Assembly: GCF_026212465.1 (NCBI RefSeq)
Contig: NC_080058.1
Location: 3,481,001 to 3,545,000 of the forward strand
DNA: 64,000 bases
Direction: 5' to 3'
Origin: Amaranthus tricolor
Lineage: Eukaryota; Streptophyta; Magnoliopsida; Caryophyllales; Amaranthaceae
Part shown: positions 1 to 14,400 of the stretch, one piece after another
Layout of the letters: every line of letters begins with the position of its first letter
Numbering within the stretch: the stretch's first letter is position 1
The notes under the pieces: generated by a model
Told to the model about the DNA's origin: nothing
Seen by the model: the letters and a program-made list of their open reading frames with translations, nothing else
Database searches by the model: none
Made by a program: the position numbers and the translations under genes

Positions 1-81
1 AAATTATCGCAAGTTACATATTACTCTAAATTAAGGGGTTTTAATGTTAGTCTATATTAGTTTATATATCACTTCATAGTA

Positions 82-447
82 CTCCCTCCGTTCCTATTTG
101 TTCTTCCTATTTGGGTATTTCACAAAGATTAAGAAAAAGAGAATCTTTGGTGATAGTGGGTATTATTTTAATTATATAATAGTGTGAAGTAATGATTGTA
201 TTGGAAGTATGAAGTTGTAGTGGATATTATTTTAATTAAATAGTAGTGTGAAGTAATGATTGTATTGGAAGTATAAGAGAGAAAATAATTATAAATAAAA
301 GAAAATGGGTACATTAAAAGAAAAGGGGGATTTTAAGGGGTAAAAGTGAGATAAAAACTTTCTAAAAATAAAAAGTATTCTAAAGTGAAAGAACTTTTGA
401 AACTACCCGTTATAGTAAAGTGGAAAATTAAAAAGGAACGAAGGGAG
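82..447. mobile_element. Stowaway-type (Tc1/mariner) MITE
   Basis: A 366-base element with the plant Stowaway terminal signature: it starts CTCCCTCCGTTC and ends GAACGAAGGGAG, imperfect inverted copies of each other for about 20 bases. A TA target duplication flanks it at 80-81 and 448-449. An internal direct repeat of about 35 bases (near 180-215 and 241-280, containing GTGAAGTAATGATTG) occurs twice. No coding capacity, so it must have been moved by a mariner-type transposase in trans. Confidence 0.85.
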
Positions 448-1552
448 TACTTTTTTATGTACTGAATGGAAATAATTAACCTTAAGGATTTACCCTAATA
501 ACCCAAAAACCTTCTTGTTGAATAATGAATTATATAGGGTTGAATAGCCTTTGAAAGCTATGACTTACGAAGTTTACCAAACGAATGCAGGCTTCTTTGA
601 ATACTTTGACTTCATTAGGTCAAGTCATCGTCATGTAATACGCAAATAAATGTTTGGCTATTGGATATTGGTCTATTTGTACATGAGGTATTTTTTAAAT
701 GCTAAACTCAATTGATATATACACTGATATTTAGAAAAAAAAGCTTTAAAATTAATTTGCAATTTCATACAACTTGTTGTTACACATACCCAAATAAAAG
801 AAATAAATACCTAGTGAAATTGCATATACCTTTTGTATTCTAATAGCTTTATTTTTTCCATGTGTGAAAGTATGGATGGGACACAATGCATTATGCATGC
901 ATGCATATTCCATCAGGAGTCCACAATAAATGGGTCAATTGGTGGAAGGTTACTTTATGACTTACGTAAATACTTCATATGACAATTTTATCCCATCTCC
1001 TTTTCACCATCTATTTTTTCTCCCTATTCAAATTGCAACAAAAAACCCTTTTGAATAGGTTAAGTCAAACTTACAAGTTATTTTAAGGTTTTCAAAATAA
1101 TTATTGGTTACAATTTACATCCTTGCTTTGCTACGTATGTTGACATAATAACTCCATATGTGTAAAATTAGGGTTCATATATTAGAATTTGAAAGCAATG
1201 TCATGATCTTTGGATTGAAATATATTAATTGCTTTGTCACTTATGTACCAACGACCACAATTTTTTTTGTGTGTCAAATTATGATCTATTTCATTTCTCA
1301 GTACAATCCAATCAAAGTTAATACTCGATATAATTTAAATTTTGATTGTCTCTATTTAACTTTAATAAGCATATAAAAGTATTATATATATATAGATATA
1401 TATTACATATTGAATTCAAATTGCATATTTCGCTTTATTTTATACACCTAATATGTTTTTTTAATTGCGTTTATGTAAAATAAAACAAACACATAATGTG
1501 ACATGGATATGTCCATGCCCCACAAGTTACAACTCACAAGTCACGATTAATA

Positions 1553-1803
1553 CTCTATCTGTTTTCAATTGTTCTTTCTATTCACTTTTTGCACAGATTC
1601 CAATGTATAAAAGTCAAATAATCTTAATTTTGAGCTTTTAAAAAATTTTAGAAGTTGATATTTAAAAAAATATATATTGAGACGAATCTATCAAAATCCT
1701 ACATGAATATGTTTTTTCATATAAATCAATGAGAAATCATAGTTAAAGTTTGACACTAAAATTCGTAATTTTATTTGAGAAGAACATATAAAAACGGATA
1801 GAG
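1553..1803. mobile_element. Stowaway-type MITE
   Basis: A 251-base element with terminal inverted repeats of about 25 bases (CTCTATCTGTTTTC at the left, GAAAACGGATAGAG-like at the right) and TA at both edges (1551-1552 and 1804-1805). The interior shares the stretch GACGAATCTATCAAAATCC with the element at 2760, so the two belong to one family. Confidence 0.8.
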
Positions 1804-2759
1804 TATATACCTATAGAGCGTCATTTAATGAAGTAATGTATTAATAAATTTCGCATCACCTTCTATTAATCTACGTTCATATATTAGATATACAATATCA
1901 TTCCCTATCTCAGATTAAGTAATTACTACTTTATTCGTTTTTATTTATTTTTCTCAACAACAACAATAAAATTTCAATATCTCAACGTTATTAATTGGTT
2001 CTATTTAAAATGGGTTTTGATTGGTCAGATCTAAATGATGTTAGTAATAACAAAGACAAACCACAAATGGAATTTTCACCCCAAATATGACCACCAAAAT
2101 GTGAGTGAATAAAGAAAGTGGTTAGGTTAACAAGTTTAACAAATAAGAGTAAGATAGAGTTTAAGAAGGTAACGCAACCATTAAAAGCAATGTTTGGGTC
2201 ATACAAAGCGTTGTTTACTTGTTTTGTATACTGACATGTATGGGGCCCATCTCCCTTCATGCATTATGGTGCCATAATAATAAACAAATACTAAGCCATT
2301 AACATCAGACAATTATCTTTCACTTACTTCCAACTTAGGAAAAAAAGGTTGAGAATTAACAGCCTTTTAAAAGACTAAATTATCCCTACTTTTATATACT
2401 CCTCCTGTTCTCCGCCACGCGTGGAGCTCGAAGTACTCATTTTACTCTACAATTTTACAGTTATCTAGAAGTGTATCACTAATTATTTTGAGGGTGTTTG
2501 TAAAATAATTAATAACCCGTAACTAATAGCTAACTAAAGCGATTGATTTGATAAATTAATTTTATTAATTGGTTTGACAAATTGATTTTAAATTTGCTGT
2601 TATAAACAGCTATAAAACAACTTATTCATAATATTAAGCTGTTTCAATTACTAATTTATTAAACATTAGCATTGATTGATTTGACCACACAACCCTGTAA
2701 TTGAATCAAAATAAACTAAAATTGCTCAATGAACTATTTTGCTAAACATTCCCTATATA

Positions 2760-3000
2760 CTCCCTCTGTTTGTTTTTCATTTTACTTTTTCACGTACTTC
2801 TAAAAAAACTTTGAGCTTTGATATCTTATGTAGGCAAAATAAAAATTGTAAAAATTATATATTAAAATTTTTTGCATTAAGACGAATCTAATAAGATCCC
2901 ACATAAATATATTTTCACTTGAATATATACTTTAAAAAACAAATTTAAATTTCTCTCTCGTAAACTGAAAAAACTTGGACAAACAAAAAAGAACGGAGAG
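2760..3000. mobile_element. Degenerate Stowaway-type MITE
   Basis: It begins CTCCCTCTGTTTGTTTTT after a TA at 2758-2759 and ends in GAACGGAGAG. The inverted ends match only with gaps and the right TA is displaced by a few bases, so this is an older copy of the family at 1553-1803. The interior keeps the shared GACGAATCTA motif. Confidence 0.6.
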
Positions 3001-3634
3001 AATATTAGAATTATATGATTATTATGGTATGTTTCATTTGAAATAAGTACTTCATCCATTGTAAAATATTTGTTGCAACACGATTATTAATATTATTAAT
3101 CAATCAAATTTATTTTATATATTGTGGTTAATATATAAGAGAAAATATAATTAGGTAGGATCTTGTTTGAATCATCTAACCGCATTTTTCATGATATTAA
3201 ATTATTATGATGATTAAAATAACGCATTATGCTTCATAAAAAATGAAATATAGTAAGTTTAATGAAAATGAGAAAATATTTTTTAAGATAAAAATTCTAA
3301 GATTGATTTTCATTTAATTCTTTTATTTTCTCGATTATCTTATAAAAATATTTATTTTAAAATTCTTAATTTTCTCGGTTTATCTTATAACGCATTAGAT
3401 GCTTTGATACTTTACGTTAATCTTATTTTATAATATCTAATAACCTATTGATGACTACTGTAAGAAGTAAATACAAATATGTGCTATCATTTTATTAGCC
3501 AAAATATTTTTTCATATATATTTTAATAAAATTTTTAGGATTTTTAAATTTAAATAATATTTTAAAGTTGAAATTCTTAAGAATTATAGGCCTCCAACTT
3601 GTTAGAATATAGAATCTTCAAATAATCTCTAAAT

Positions 3635-3920
3635 CATCATCATCATAATACCCAGTGTATTTCGTTCTTAAGTCTTTTTCGACTTCTTTTGCCCTTCACT
3701 ATAGTTCATTCGATATTTCTCATTAGAGAGTCATGGGTCTTTATCTGCACATGCCAAAACCATTTCAATTGGTTCTCTCTCATCTTTGCATAGAGAGTGC
3801 AACCTCTAACTTCTCTCTGAATTTCTGCTTTCTTATCCTATACATCATAGTATTACCAGAGAAAATCACTTTAGTATACGCATTTTTGTTACTTTCATCC
3901 TCTGTTCGAAAATCTTAACA
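3635..3920 (-). mobile_element. RTE-type LINE remnant (3' end of reverse transcriptase ORF)
   Basis: Read on the minus strand in pieces, the region gives fragments such as MMYRIRKQKFREKLEVALS and MRENQLKWFWHVQ. They follow the usual C-terminal end of plant RTE-clade LINE polymerases (a KIRNEVIREKVGVAP-like stretch, then EKMRENRLRWFGHVQRRP). Stops and at least one frameshift break the frame. The 3' end near 3635-3660 is a short GAT repeat followed by an ATACTGGGTATT-like tail (minus strand), also typical of these elements. It is a short, non-functional 5'-truncated copy. Confidence 0.55.
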
Positions 3921-4679
3921 TTGAGATTTATAATTTCAATTTTTCTTTTTAAAAATTCAATTAAAAAAAGAAATTTAAACTTTTTTTTTGAATTAGTTTA
4001 GGGTAAAATAGCTAAAAACACTCCTTTAAAACTAAAAACTGTTGAAATATAGTGTGAAAAGTAAATAATGAATATAGTGTGAAAGGTAATTAATAAATTT
4101 ACCCTAATGTGAATGCATTCAATGTAATTATAGATGAACTTGCCTATAAATATGAAAGTTCATTAATGTAAAAAACTACACCAATGAGTAAAAACATCTC
4201 TATCTTTTAACTTTTACTCATTCTATTTTCTCCTTATCTCTCTAAATTTTAACAAAAATTTTAATTTTTTCTCCTACATTCACTGTTTTGAATTGAATGT
4301 AAATCTGTTATTTTTTTTTGAAAATGTTGAAGGTAAATCTTTACCTCTTTGTAGAATAATTTTATGAATTCAAAAATTTTAAAAAAGTAATACAATACAT
4401 AAGTACTTTATTTCCAAAATTACCCCTTATTACTCGTATTTTTACAGTAAATACCGTAATTTTTTAATCTATACCAAAATAACATACAAGAGTATAAACA
4501 TAAATGAAAAAATGACTGAAAAGTGGGACCCACTCTTAGTAAAATCCAAAAACAATAACTTTCTCTTTAGTATTATTTGGTCATTTTAAACTGTTTTAGC
4601 TAAGATACAGATACAGTACGCTCAGTCTCTCATACACTTTAATGGTCATTTTCTTCCGCCATAGTCCAATACCATTGCT

Positions 4680-5463
4680 TTATTGCCTTCTTCCTTAAGC
4701 TAGTACCTTAAAAGTTTAAACTATCTTTTCTTCTCTCTTCACACTTTTTTTCCTCCTTTTTTGGTTTTCACTTTCTCTCTCCTAGGGCATACTTTCTGTG
4801 CTCTTTCTCTCTCCTCCTCCTCCATTGCTGTTCGACTTCGAGCTCCGCCATTTTTGTTTATTAGCTTCATGATAGTTTAATCTATGATTTAGTTTGATTA
4901 ATTTACTCTGGTATATTTTCTCTCTCCTTTTTTAATCTTTACTTGTTATTTTGTTTGTGTTTAGTAATTTGAGTGAACTGAATATGTTGTTTTTTCATTG
5001 ATTTGATTTCTTTTTTTGTTAGTTTTTAGTTTGATGCACGGTTCTTTTTTCAAGATTTAAGCTAAACTGACACTATAAGTTCACTATCTTATCTTATCTT
5101 TTGGAGTGATTTAAACTTGCTGTTTGTTTAGTTTGTGAAAGTATATTTTTTTTTTGTTAATTTTTTGCCCTGTTGCATGTTCATCTAATCGATTTAATTT
5201 TTATTTTTTTTAAAATAAAAGTCCTGTACAGTTATTTAGTCATTGAATGTTTGAATTGAGTTGGAATCCGATTTTTTGTTTTTCTATTTGTTGCCTTATC
5301 TAGCTTTATCCCAGTTGCATCTACACGATTAGTACATACTTCTATTAATTTGTATTGAATTGTTTTGGTGAGTGAATAATCAATTGAACTGAAAAGTGTG
5401 CATTTGGTTAAATTTATTTTGTGATTTGTTTTGTCAGGGGTTTTGAAGTGAATTTGGTTAAAT
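4680..5463 (+). promoter_or_regulatory. Probable leader of callose synthase, with a 5'-UTR intron
   Basis: A pyrimidine-rich tract (CTCTCTCCTCCTCCTCC-like, about 4730-4830) suits a plant 5' leader. TTGTCAG at 5431-5437 is a good acceptor 26 bases before the ATG, and a possible donor (CTG then GTATAT) lies at 4910/4911, giving an intron of about 527 T-rich bases. I see no convincing TATA box. The transcription start and the intron need RNA evidence. Confidence 0.4.
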
Positions 5464-8400
5464 ATGTCGTCTTCTACGTCGAGAGGTGGAGGTTCCGATC
5501 AACCGCCAACAAGGCGGTTGATGAGGACACAGACGGCGGGGAATATTGGAGAAACGGCATTTGACAGTGAGATAGTTCCGTCATCTCTTGTTGAGATTGC
5601 TCCCATTCTTCGTGTTGCTAATGAAGTTGAAAAGCATAATCCTAGGGTAGCTTATCTGTGTAAGTTTTTTATTTTCTTGTTGCAATTGATATTGAATTAT
5701 GGATTTTCAATTAGGAATATCATTTTTTGTGTTGCTAGTGATCTTTGATGTTTAGGTTTGTTCTTTTATGCGATTAAAACTTTATGTGAACCTTCTATTT
5801 AGAATGGAATAAGGAATTGAAGGTGGATTTAAGGTAAGTGAGTAGACAGTAAGTTAATTATTAGGTGCTATTTCTAGCAATATTGTATGCTATTTTCGGC
5901 AATGCTAAGCAGTGAGTCTCAGCATGTTGAGGTTGTGTAGATTGTAGAAGTGAGAAATCACATATATCTAGGTTTATGCTGATTGTACTTGATGTTATGG
6001 CGGACATGAAGTTTTCGACATGGCTCGGAAAATCTGGGAATTTGATCCTTTCTTTCTCCGAGCTTTCCAACACTACAAATTTTTGTTGGTTTAGCATGAA
6101 TGGTTGAACGGAATTGTAATATCTAGATCATACCTTATCACGTTTTGCCTTGCAAAGAGCAACTTCTTATACTTCATAGGGTTTAGCTGAAAATATTCTT
6201 TGTCAATTTTGGCTTTATGCTTCTAAACTTGTTGTATAACTTTTTAGTATTGTTTCTATTAGATTTTAGTTTATGTGAGTCTTGATAACAATGGGTGGCT
6301 TGCAGGTAGGTTTTATGCTTTTGAGAAAGCTCATCGATTGGATCCAACTTCCAGTGGTCGTGGTGTCCGGCAATTCAAAACTGCACTTCTTCAAAGGCTA
6401 GAGAAGGTTTTACATCCTCACTTATTCAAGATAGATAGATCATTTATTGTTAAAACTAGGCTTGATTGATAAATGTATTAGATAAAATTCATTTCTGAAT
6501 CTGCATTACGAGCCCCTTATTTGTGATTAGATTACGGGCTGCAGGTGCTGATGTTTTGCAAGGAATCTTAATGATTGTATTTCACTTTAAAGATACGGTT
6601 CCTTTTTCAGCTTGGTAGATGTTTTTATTATTGGTTTGTCGTGATGAACTACTCACTTGTACCATCAAGCCGACTAGAACATGGAAATTCTTTTTTATGT
6701 TTGATAAATCTATTTTTCATGCTAACATTATAGTGTATTGTCTCACATGAGTTATTGGCAGAATTAATGAGAAAAGGCTACCCCCTTTTTCACTATTGTG
6801 AGTCGTGGCTGGTTCTCGTACTACTGCCTCTGACTGTTTGACCTCTGTATAGGCTTCGAACTAGTTATCAGAATGTATATCTTTTACTGTTAAGTGTAAT
6901 GTGGCTGGTCTTAATAACTACTAGTTCTGCAGGAAAATGATCCAACATTAAAGGGAAGAGTTAAAAAGAGTGATGCACGCGAAATGCAAAGTTTTTATCA
7001 GCATTACTACAAGAAATATATTCAAGCTTTGCAAAATGCAGCTGATAAGGCTGACCGGTGAGTTAAACATGCTGTGTGAAGAACACTGAGAATTTGAATG
7101 TTTTTTCTGCTCTGCTTGTTATAATCAAGAATCAAGAACTTAAAAAATAATTTTCTGTTCAGTGCTCAGCTCACTAAGGCATATCAGACTGCTAATGTGC
7201 TGTTTGAGGTATTAAAAGCTGTGAACTTGACACAGTCCATGGAAGTTGACCGCGAGGTAAGATGTATTCATATTACATACACATTTCAATTAACAATGGA
7301 TATTACATTGTTTCAACATTAGATTTTCATTTTTTTAGATCTTAGATACACACAATAAAGTAGCGGAGAAAACTGAAATCTATGCCCCATACAATATCCT
7401 TCCTCTTGATCCAGATAGTGCAAATCAGGCAATTATGAGATACCCAGAGGTACGTGGCGCTTATGTTTTCTCATGTTTAGAGAATTGCATGGACTCTTTA
7501 TCAGGGCATCCAATTTGCAGATACAAGCTTCAATGGCTGCCCTTCGTAACACTAGAGGCCTTCCTTGGCCCAAGGATTACAAGAAAAAGCAAGATGAGGA
7601 CATTTTGGACTGGCTCCAGGCAATGTTTGGTTTTCAGGTTGTTTTTTCATCTGTGTTCTGTAACATCGACTACTTTATGTTCTGCTCATTGGTTGATAAA
7701 TTATATGCTTGATTCTGCTTCAATCTTCCGATTTTGTTGTTATTTGTATTGATATGCAGAAAGACAACGTGGCAAACCAAAGAGAGCACCTCATTTTGTT
7801 GCTTGCCAATGTTCATATACGACAATTTCCAAAGCCTGATCAACAACCAAAGGTATTTTTCTTGAACGTTTTGTCACATCATAGATTTAAATTTTTAATG
7901 TTCAGTAATCATTTGCTCGATTATGGACTACTTCTTTCTTTTGCATTATCTCCAGTAGCATCATTGTCTTGCCTGTTGGAGTTGACCCTTTGACTGCAAT
8001 ACTATCTTTTACCTCATGTACACACAAACCTTTTGCTTCATTCATATAGCTCTAACAATAGCCTATGGTTTCAGTTGGATGAACGTGCATTGACAGAAGT
8101 GATGAAAAAGCTTTTCAAGAGCTATAAGAAATGGTGCAAGTACTTGGACCGCAAGAGTAGTCTCTGGTGAGCATTCTTATTTCATACTGTGATGTGTGGC
8201 TGATACATGTGGACTAACTTCTACGTCTGTGGGTTTTTATAGGAAAATGCCAATTCTCACTCCACATCAATCTATGTCCACTTTCAGATGTAGTTAAATC
8301 TTTTAAACTTTTTCGATTGAAATGGGAGTGGGAATAGGCGCGTTCTAATTAATATAATCACCTGCTCAAAGTTTGTTTATTGTGCCCTCCATAAGAACAT

Positions 8401-11400
8401 TAGTAGCAAGTGCTATTTTTTGCTTTAATGTGTAGTATGTGAGATTCCTTAGCTTATTGCTGTATAGTTTTTTGCTTCAAGTTAAAGTTGATGTTGATTA
8501 ATTTGATATATTGTAGGCTGCCGACAATACAACAAGAAGTACAACAACGTAAACTATTGTATATGGGCCTATATCTTCTTATATGGGGTGAAGCTGCAAA
8601 TCTGAGATTCATGCCTGAGTGTCTATGCTACATCTATCACCATGTATGCTTCGGACCCATAAGACTCCTTTATCTCTTTCTTTTTCCCCCTTATCCGCTT
8701 TTCATAGTCATTCACAATGTATATCATCACTACATAGTAAGTTAGGTCCTTGTATGTTCCTTGTATGTTCCAGTGAAACTTGCATACATCCACAGAAAGA
8801 TCTTTTCTTCCCTCCCTGTATGCGATACCTTGAAATCTGTATTTTACGATTTAGGGTGGATGTTGCATACGTAAAGGTTCCTTAGGTAATGGATTTCAAT
8901 TTCTGAACTGAATGGTAATAGTTTTTGCCTTTAAATTGGATAATGTGTCAGTTTACTCATTCCTAAAGCACATGAGCAAAGCTGGTATGAAATTTGGGTA
9001 ACACCATTTTACTAATATATGGAATTCATAAGTGCATAATTGGATGGTTGCAGAAGTAAGTAAATTAATTAGTGAAATTTCCTATACTACCTCTAATCTT
9101 CGTCACTTTTATTTGATGCTTTTGAATTTGTCAATATATCATGTTTTAGTTAATTGAATTGAACCTGCATTGTTAAATGATGCTAAATTAGCTTTACCTT
9201 GTAATGCTCTAATATTTTATTGATTGTTCTTTTTCCCTTTTTAAGCTTAAATTCCATTTCATTAATTATCGTCAGATTGGGTGCGGGATTTGGGAGTCAA
9301 GTGTCAACATATGAGAAATGGAATAGGATAAAGAACAACTACTAACAATTGATGCTTAAGAATCGATAGAGTTTTGAAGATGCTTTGAGATGGTTTTAGA
9401 CAAGAATTTTTAACTTTCTAGACAAACACAATGCCTTACCTAAGAAGGATCTTGATCAATTAATGACTTGAAATCCTTTAGTCTCTCATTGCGTTCATCA
9501 ACTAAGACAAATGAGTTTATTTGAGGAACGTGTTACATAGACTTTCAAGAGAACAATTCAACAAATGAAAACTGATTTTCAATCATCAAAATGTCTCTCT
9601 CTTTTCATTTATTTCTTTATGTTTGAAATATTTTAGTACATGATACATCAACTAAATGCATGCATCAAATGCAAAAAATGAACCAATCTTGATGTGCACT
9701 AGTATGCTGAATTTACGCTTCTTAATAGGCTCACATTTTTTTATCTTTTGGTTACACATAACATGTCCAAATGAAGTATTTGGTCACAGTTTGTGCAAAA
9801 TGTAAACTTGTTGATCAACATATTGAATTTCCAAAAATGAGACAAAATGACTGGGTTATGGTGAAAAAAAAATTGTGCATGTGTCAGAACAACTAACTGC
9901 AAAGTTTTTACCTTTTTTCTTTATTCTTGGAATTGATCCATTTGGTTCCTTCGAGTATTCGAGTATTTCGAATCTTTTGGGCATCTTTTATATGAGTGCA
10001 TGGTAGTATCATAGCTTCTCTACGGACGTTGTTAATGTTATGTATGAGCATAGTACTATGTGATGATTTGTGTCCAATTTGTGAGACATTTTAAATGGTC
10101 TAAATGAGTGTTGTAGTTGGCATTTCAGTTCTCCTTAAGTAATGGGCAATTTTTATTTTCAAATAATGGAGTTCAACCGTGGGATGTTGAATTTTTATAT
10201 GAATCGAGGTCTAGTTGTGTTTGGATTTAGTTCAACAATTCAAGCAAGTAATTTAAGACAAATAAAAAGAGTAACTTAAGATGAGCAATTTTTAAGTCCC
10301 ATTTCGAATCAGAGGAGGAATGTGAACTTACAATGAGCTGAAGTCGGTTAAATCCCCACAAGGATCCCAAAGATAAAGACAAAAAAAGTCTTGTAGATGT
10401 TGACATTGCATGACATCCCATGGACGAATTATAAAACAATTGCAACTGTAGAATTGTCAAAACGGCGGATTTCCGATTAAAGATTTTTTTAATTTATTTT
10501 ATCAGTAATGTTTATCCATAAAATTATATAATAATTTTGATTATTTTTATAGAAATTAATTTCTCATGAAAAGAAAAATATAATGATTTAAGCTTATAAC
10601 AAAGAAATATTATTCAAATTGACTAGTATAGTGGATTCTTACTAAAATTGTTGACAAAATAGGAACACGGGTCAAGATGGTCAATTTTGGGTTGGGTTTG
10701 TCCAAATTTTTCCATATATTTTTGGACCGAGTCATGGTTTATGTCCTGCTAATTTCTGGTTAAAATCTGGGTCATTTTCGATTCCATTCAAACTTTTATA
10801 GTTGTACCTAAAAGTCGTTGTGTATGACTCATGGTTGTGACATGAGAGTGAAAATGCAGGAGAGAAAGAGAATGACTCAGGTGATTCAATGGAGAAAAAT
10901 GTTCAGATGAGCAGTGGGCTCATTGCAGAACAAATGCGGAAATGTTTGGCTGATGGTTAGTGGTTGCCTAGTTGGGTTGGAATGTGCAAATGAAATAGTT
11001 CAATACACCATTTAACATGACCTATCTAGTATCTATGTAGTTTTAACTTTGAAGTAACTCTTCAAATTTGGTCGATTCCATTCTTCAAATTCAAATTGGA
11101 TTTCTTCAGACACAAGAATTAAGATCAAAATGATGCTATCCAAACAAACTATTAGTAGATTGGACAGAGAAAATTAGTTAAAATTATCACAATAATGATA
11201 CAGCAGGCAGTCAACACGAAAAATAATGCTAGTCGAATACCAGTGCGAAAATAAACTGTTTTAGGTGCTTTTCTTCAAGGCTTTTCCATGTTTTCTATGC
11301 ATAGTGATATAAGAGTTTGGGAATATTGAGTTGAGACTATTATTATTGCATGGTAAGGGAATCCTTGTTGAATATTAGAAATCGAATGTTTATTAAATAC

Positions 11401-14400
11401 AATTCTCTTCTACAGATGGCTTTTGAACTTTATGGCATGCTTGCTGGCAATGTCAGTCCACAGACAGGAGAGAATGTAACTCCTGCTTATGGTGGTGAAG
11501 AAGAGATCTTTTTAAACAAAGTCGTAAACCCCATTTATGAAGTTATAAGAGTGGTATATGACAATACTTTAATGCTTAAATTTTAAATGGCTGCTGGTAT
11601 GTTCTGGTATATATGTAATATGTGACACATTTGGTTCACAGGAAGCTGAAAAGAGCATGAAAGGAAAATCTAAGCATTCACAATGGAGAAACTATGATGA
11701 TTTGAATGAATACTTTTGGTATGTTATTGGTCAAATGTTTTCTGGAATTCTTATTTGTATTTTTCATAGTTCATACTTGATATATAGTTTATCTCTGTCA
11801 TTGCAGGTCAGTTGATTGTTTCCGATTGGGTTGGCCAATGAGAACAGATGCAGACTTCTTTAGTAATCCTGGTAAAGTGCTGAGCCAGGATAGAAATGCA
11901 GTAAGATGCCACCTTTTCTCATCAAGATTATTACAGAACATTTTGTTGTTTCGCTAGTTTATGTTCTGTGTTCAGCCATGGGAACTAGTGATGTGTCTCA
12001 ACTCTCATTAGATGTTAGATTAGCTCTTATTTGGAGTTTGAAGTCTTGTCCCTTCCTCCTTTGAATTAGCTGGTTCTCTGGCTGATTTGTTGAATTCTTT
12101 GTGCTGTGTAGTCCGTAGTGCAAAAACAAGGCCACATCGCAAAGGTTTTTGAGTTTAGCAATGGTTACTGAAACCATATTTTTGTACTATATTGTAGTCC
12201 ATGTTACTTCTTCATTCCTGAGAATCAAAAGATCATCTGATTTTACTGGTTGTACCAGGTAAATCAGGATCCTTTCTCAGAGATAAATGAAACTGATCTT
12301 TCTTGTGATCACTGCATGAAAAAAAATAAAAAAACACCATCAGATATATACTTTTGTTGATCATGGACTTGTATTTTCGTTAGGTGTGCAGTTTTACTCT
12401 AGTCTTTTGACCATCAACCAATCTCCATTTAGCGTTTAAAATTCCAGTTGCAACAAGTCCCTAGATTACCGAGTCACTTTATTGAACACAATTATTATTA
12501 TTTGTTGCTTTGTACGAACCTTTGAGGGCAATAACTATTGTTGGGATAGTTTATCCCACATCGACAAATTAAAGATGGTGTGCATATTTTATAAGTTATT
12601 GGAGCCATTCTTCTCATTGCCATATGGTTTTGGAATAATATATATCTCCTTGCCTTATGAAGTATATACACCTCGTTTCTCCCCGTTAATGTGCTGGCAT
12701 TCTCAATAAGTCCAGCCTAATTTAACAACTGTATATACTTACAGTTTTTTATATGAATTTGAGTTATTTTACATGCTGTAGTGCTGAACTGCGCCACATC
12801 TGCTGATAATCTGGGATGTGATTCTTGTTCATGACATTCTGTGTCTGTCAATCAATATGTTATCTTTTAAAATAAATTCTTTGGATTTTCAGGAGGGAAA
12901 ACCTTTCTACGGGGATCGGTGGACTGGAAAGGTTAACTTTGTTGAGATTCGAACGTATTGGCATGTCTTCAGAAGCTTTGACCGAATGTGGAGTTTTTTT
13001 ATTTTGGCTTTGCAGGCAATTGCAACCATCCTTTTTAATACCTTTACATCTCCATAAATTTGCATTATGATTGTTAATTGATGTCCTTTCTAATTATATT
13101 CAGGCAATGATCATCGTGGCGTGGAATGGCACTGGCGACCCCAGTGCAATTTTTGAAATAAGTGTTTTCAAAAATGTATTAAGCATTTTCATAACAGCTT
13201 CGATAATAAAGCTTGGGCAAGGTACAGTTTGCTGCACGCGGTTTCTCGCTTAAGTTTATCTCACCATTGGTTGCAGAAATCCTAATTTTTTTTATTCAAG
13301 TCAAGCATTCTAATCTAGTTTTAAGTCTTAGAGATGTTCCTCTCTTATCCTGGCTCCCGCTCAATCATTGTGTAGTCAGACCAGTTATGTTACTAAATAA
13401 GTTTTCTGAAAATGTGATGATGTTTTGAGGTTTGTTTGACTTTTCTACCTGCTATATTGCTGTCAGTGTGCTTTAAAATCATGCTCTTGTTGCAAAATCT
13501 TTAAAGATCTGACTGGATGTCCTAGTGAAATTGACCATGATGTATTTGCTTCTCAGCTTCCCTGGATGTGGTTCTTGGTTGGAAAGCTAGAGGAACCATG
13601 CCGTTTTATGTTAAGCTAAGGTACATTTTCAAGGTTGTCTCAGCTGCTGCATGGGTGGTAATCTTGCCAGTGACCTATGCTTATTCATGGGAAAATCCTC
13701 CTCCGGGACTCGCACAAACTATTAAAAATTGGTTTGGCAGCAATGCACACTCTCCTTCCCTTTTTTTCTTGGCTGTTGTCCTCTACCTATCTCCAAATAT
13801 GCTCTCCACCATGCTATTTCTCTTTCCTTTTATACGTTCTGCCCTTGAGAGATCAAACTACAAGATTGTGATGCTGATGATGTGGTGGTCACAGGTAGAC
13901 ATTAGAGTTTATTTTCTTGCCTCCACATTTTTTCTTTTATTTCTCACTTCTTCTCTGTGGCTCCCTAAATTGCTGTTATCTATAATTAACTCTGATGTGC
14001 AGCCGCGACTTTTTGTTGGGAGGGGAATGCATGAAAGTCCTTTTTCTCTTTTCAAGTAAGGAAAAAAACCTAATTCGAAAATATAGAACATGCTCTGGTT
14101 TTTTAATTGCATTAACGCCTTTCTGCTGTTTGTGAACATCAGGTACACAATGTTTTGGGTTCTCCTGATAATTACGAAGTTGGCTTTCAGCTACTATATA
14201 GAGGTACATGTGGATTTAAAAGCTAAGATATTTTTGTAATTTGTGCCGAAAAGATGGTTGAATTTCAATCATGTATTCTCTCCAAAACCTGCTGCTGTTA
14301 GGGGTATCCTCTCATATAGGCTGCCTCCTATTAAATTATAAGGCTAGATTAGAATTCTAGATTATGGGTGATCAGAATTCTGGTAGAGCTCGGTATTAAC

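Larger units (their letters stand above)
1..5463. other. Intergenic region upstream of callose synthase
   Basis: AT-rich DNA with no credible gene; the short open frames here lack family resemblance and codon structure. It holds three Stowaway-like MITEs, a decayed RTE-type LINE tail, small (TA)n and GCAT runs (about 893-905 and 1381-1405), and from about 4680 the probable promoter and leader of the callose synthase. Between roughly 450 and 1550, 1810 and 2750, and 3920 and 4650 I see nothing specific beyond AT-rich sequence. Confidence 0.7.
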
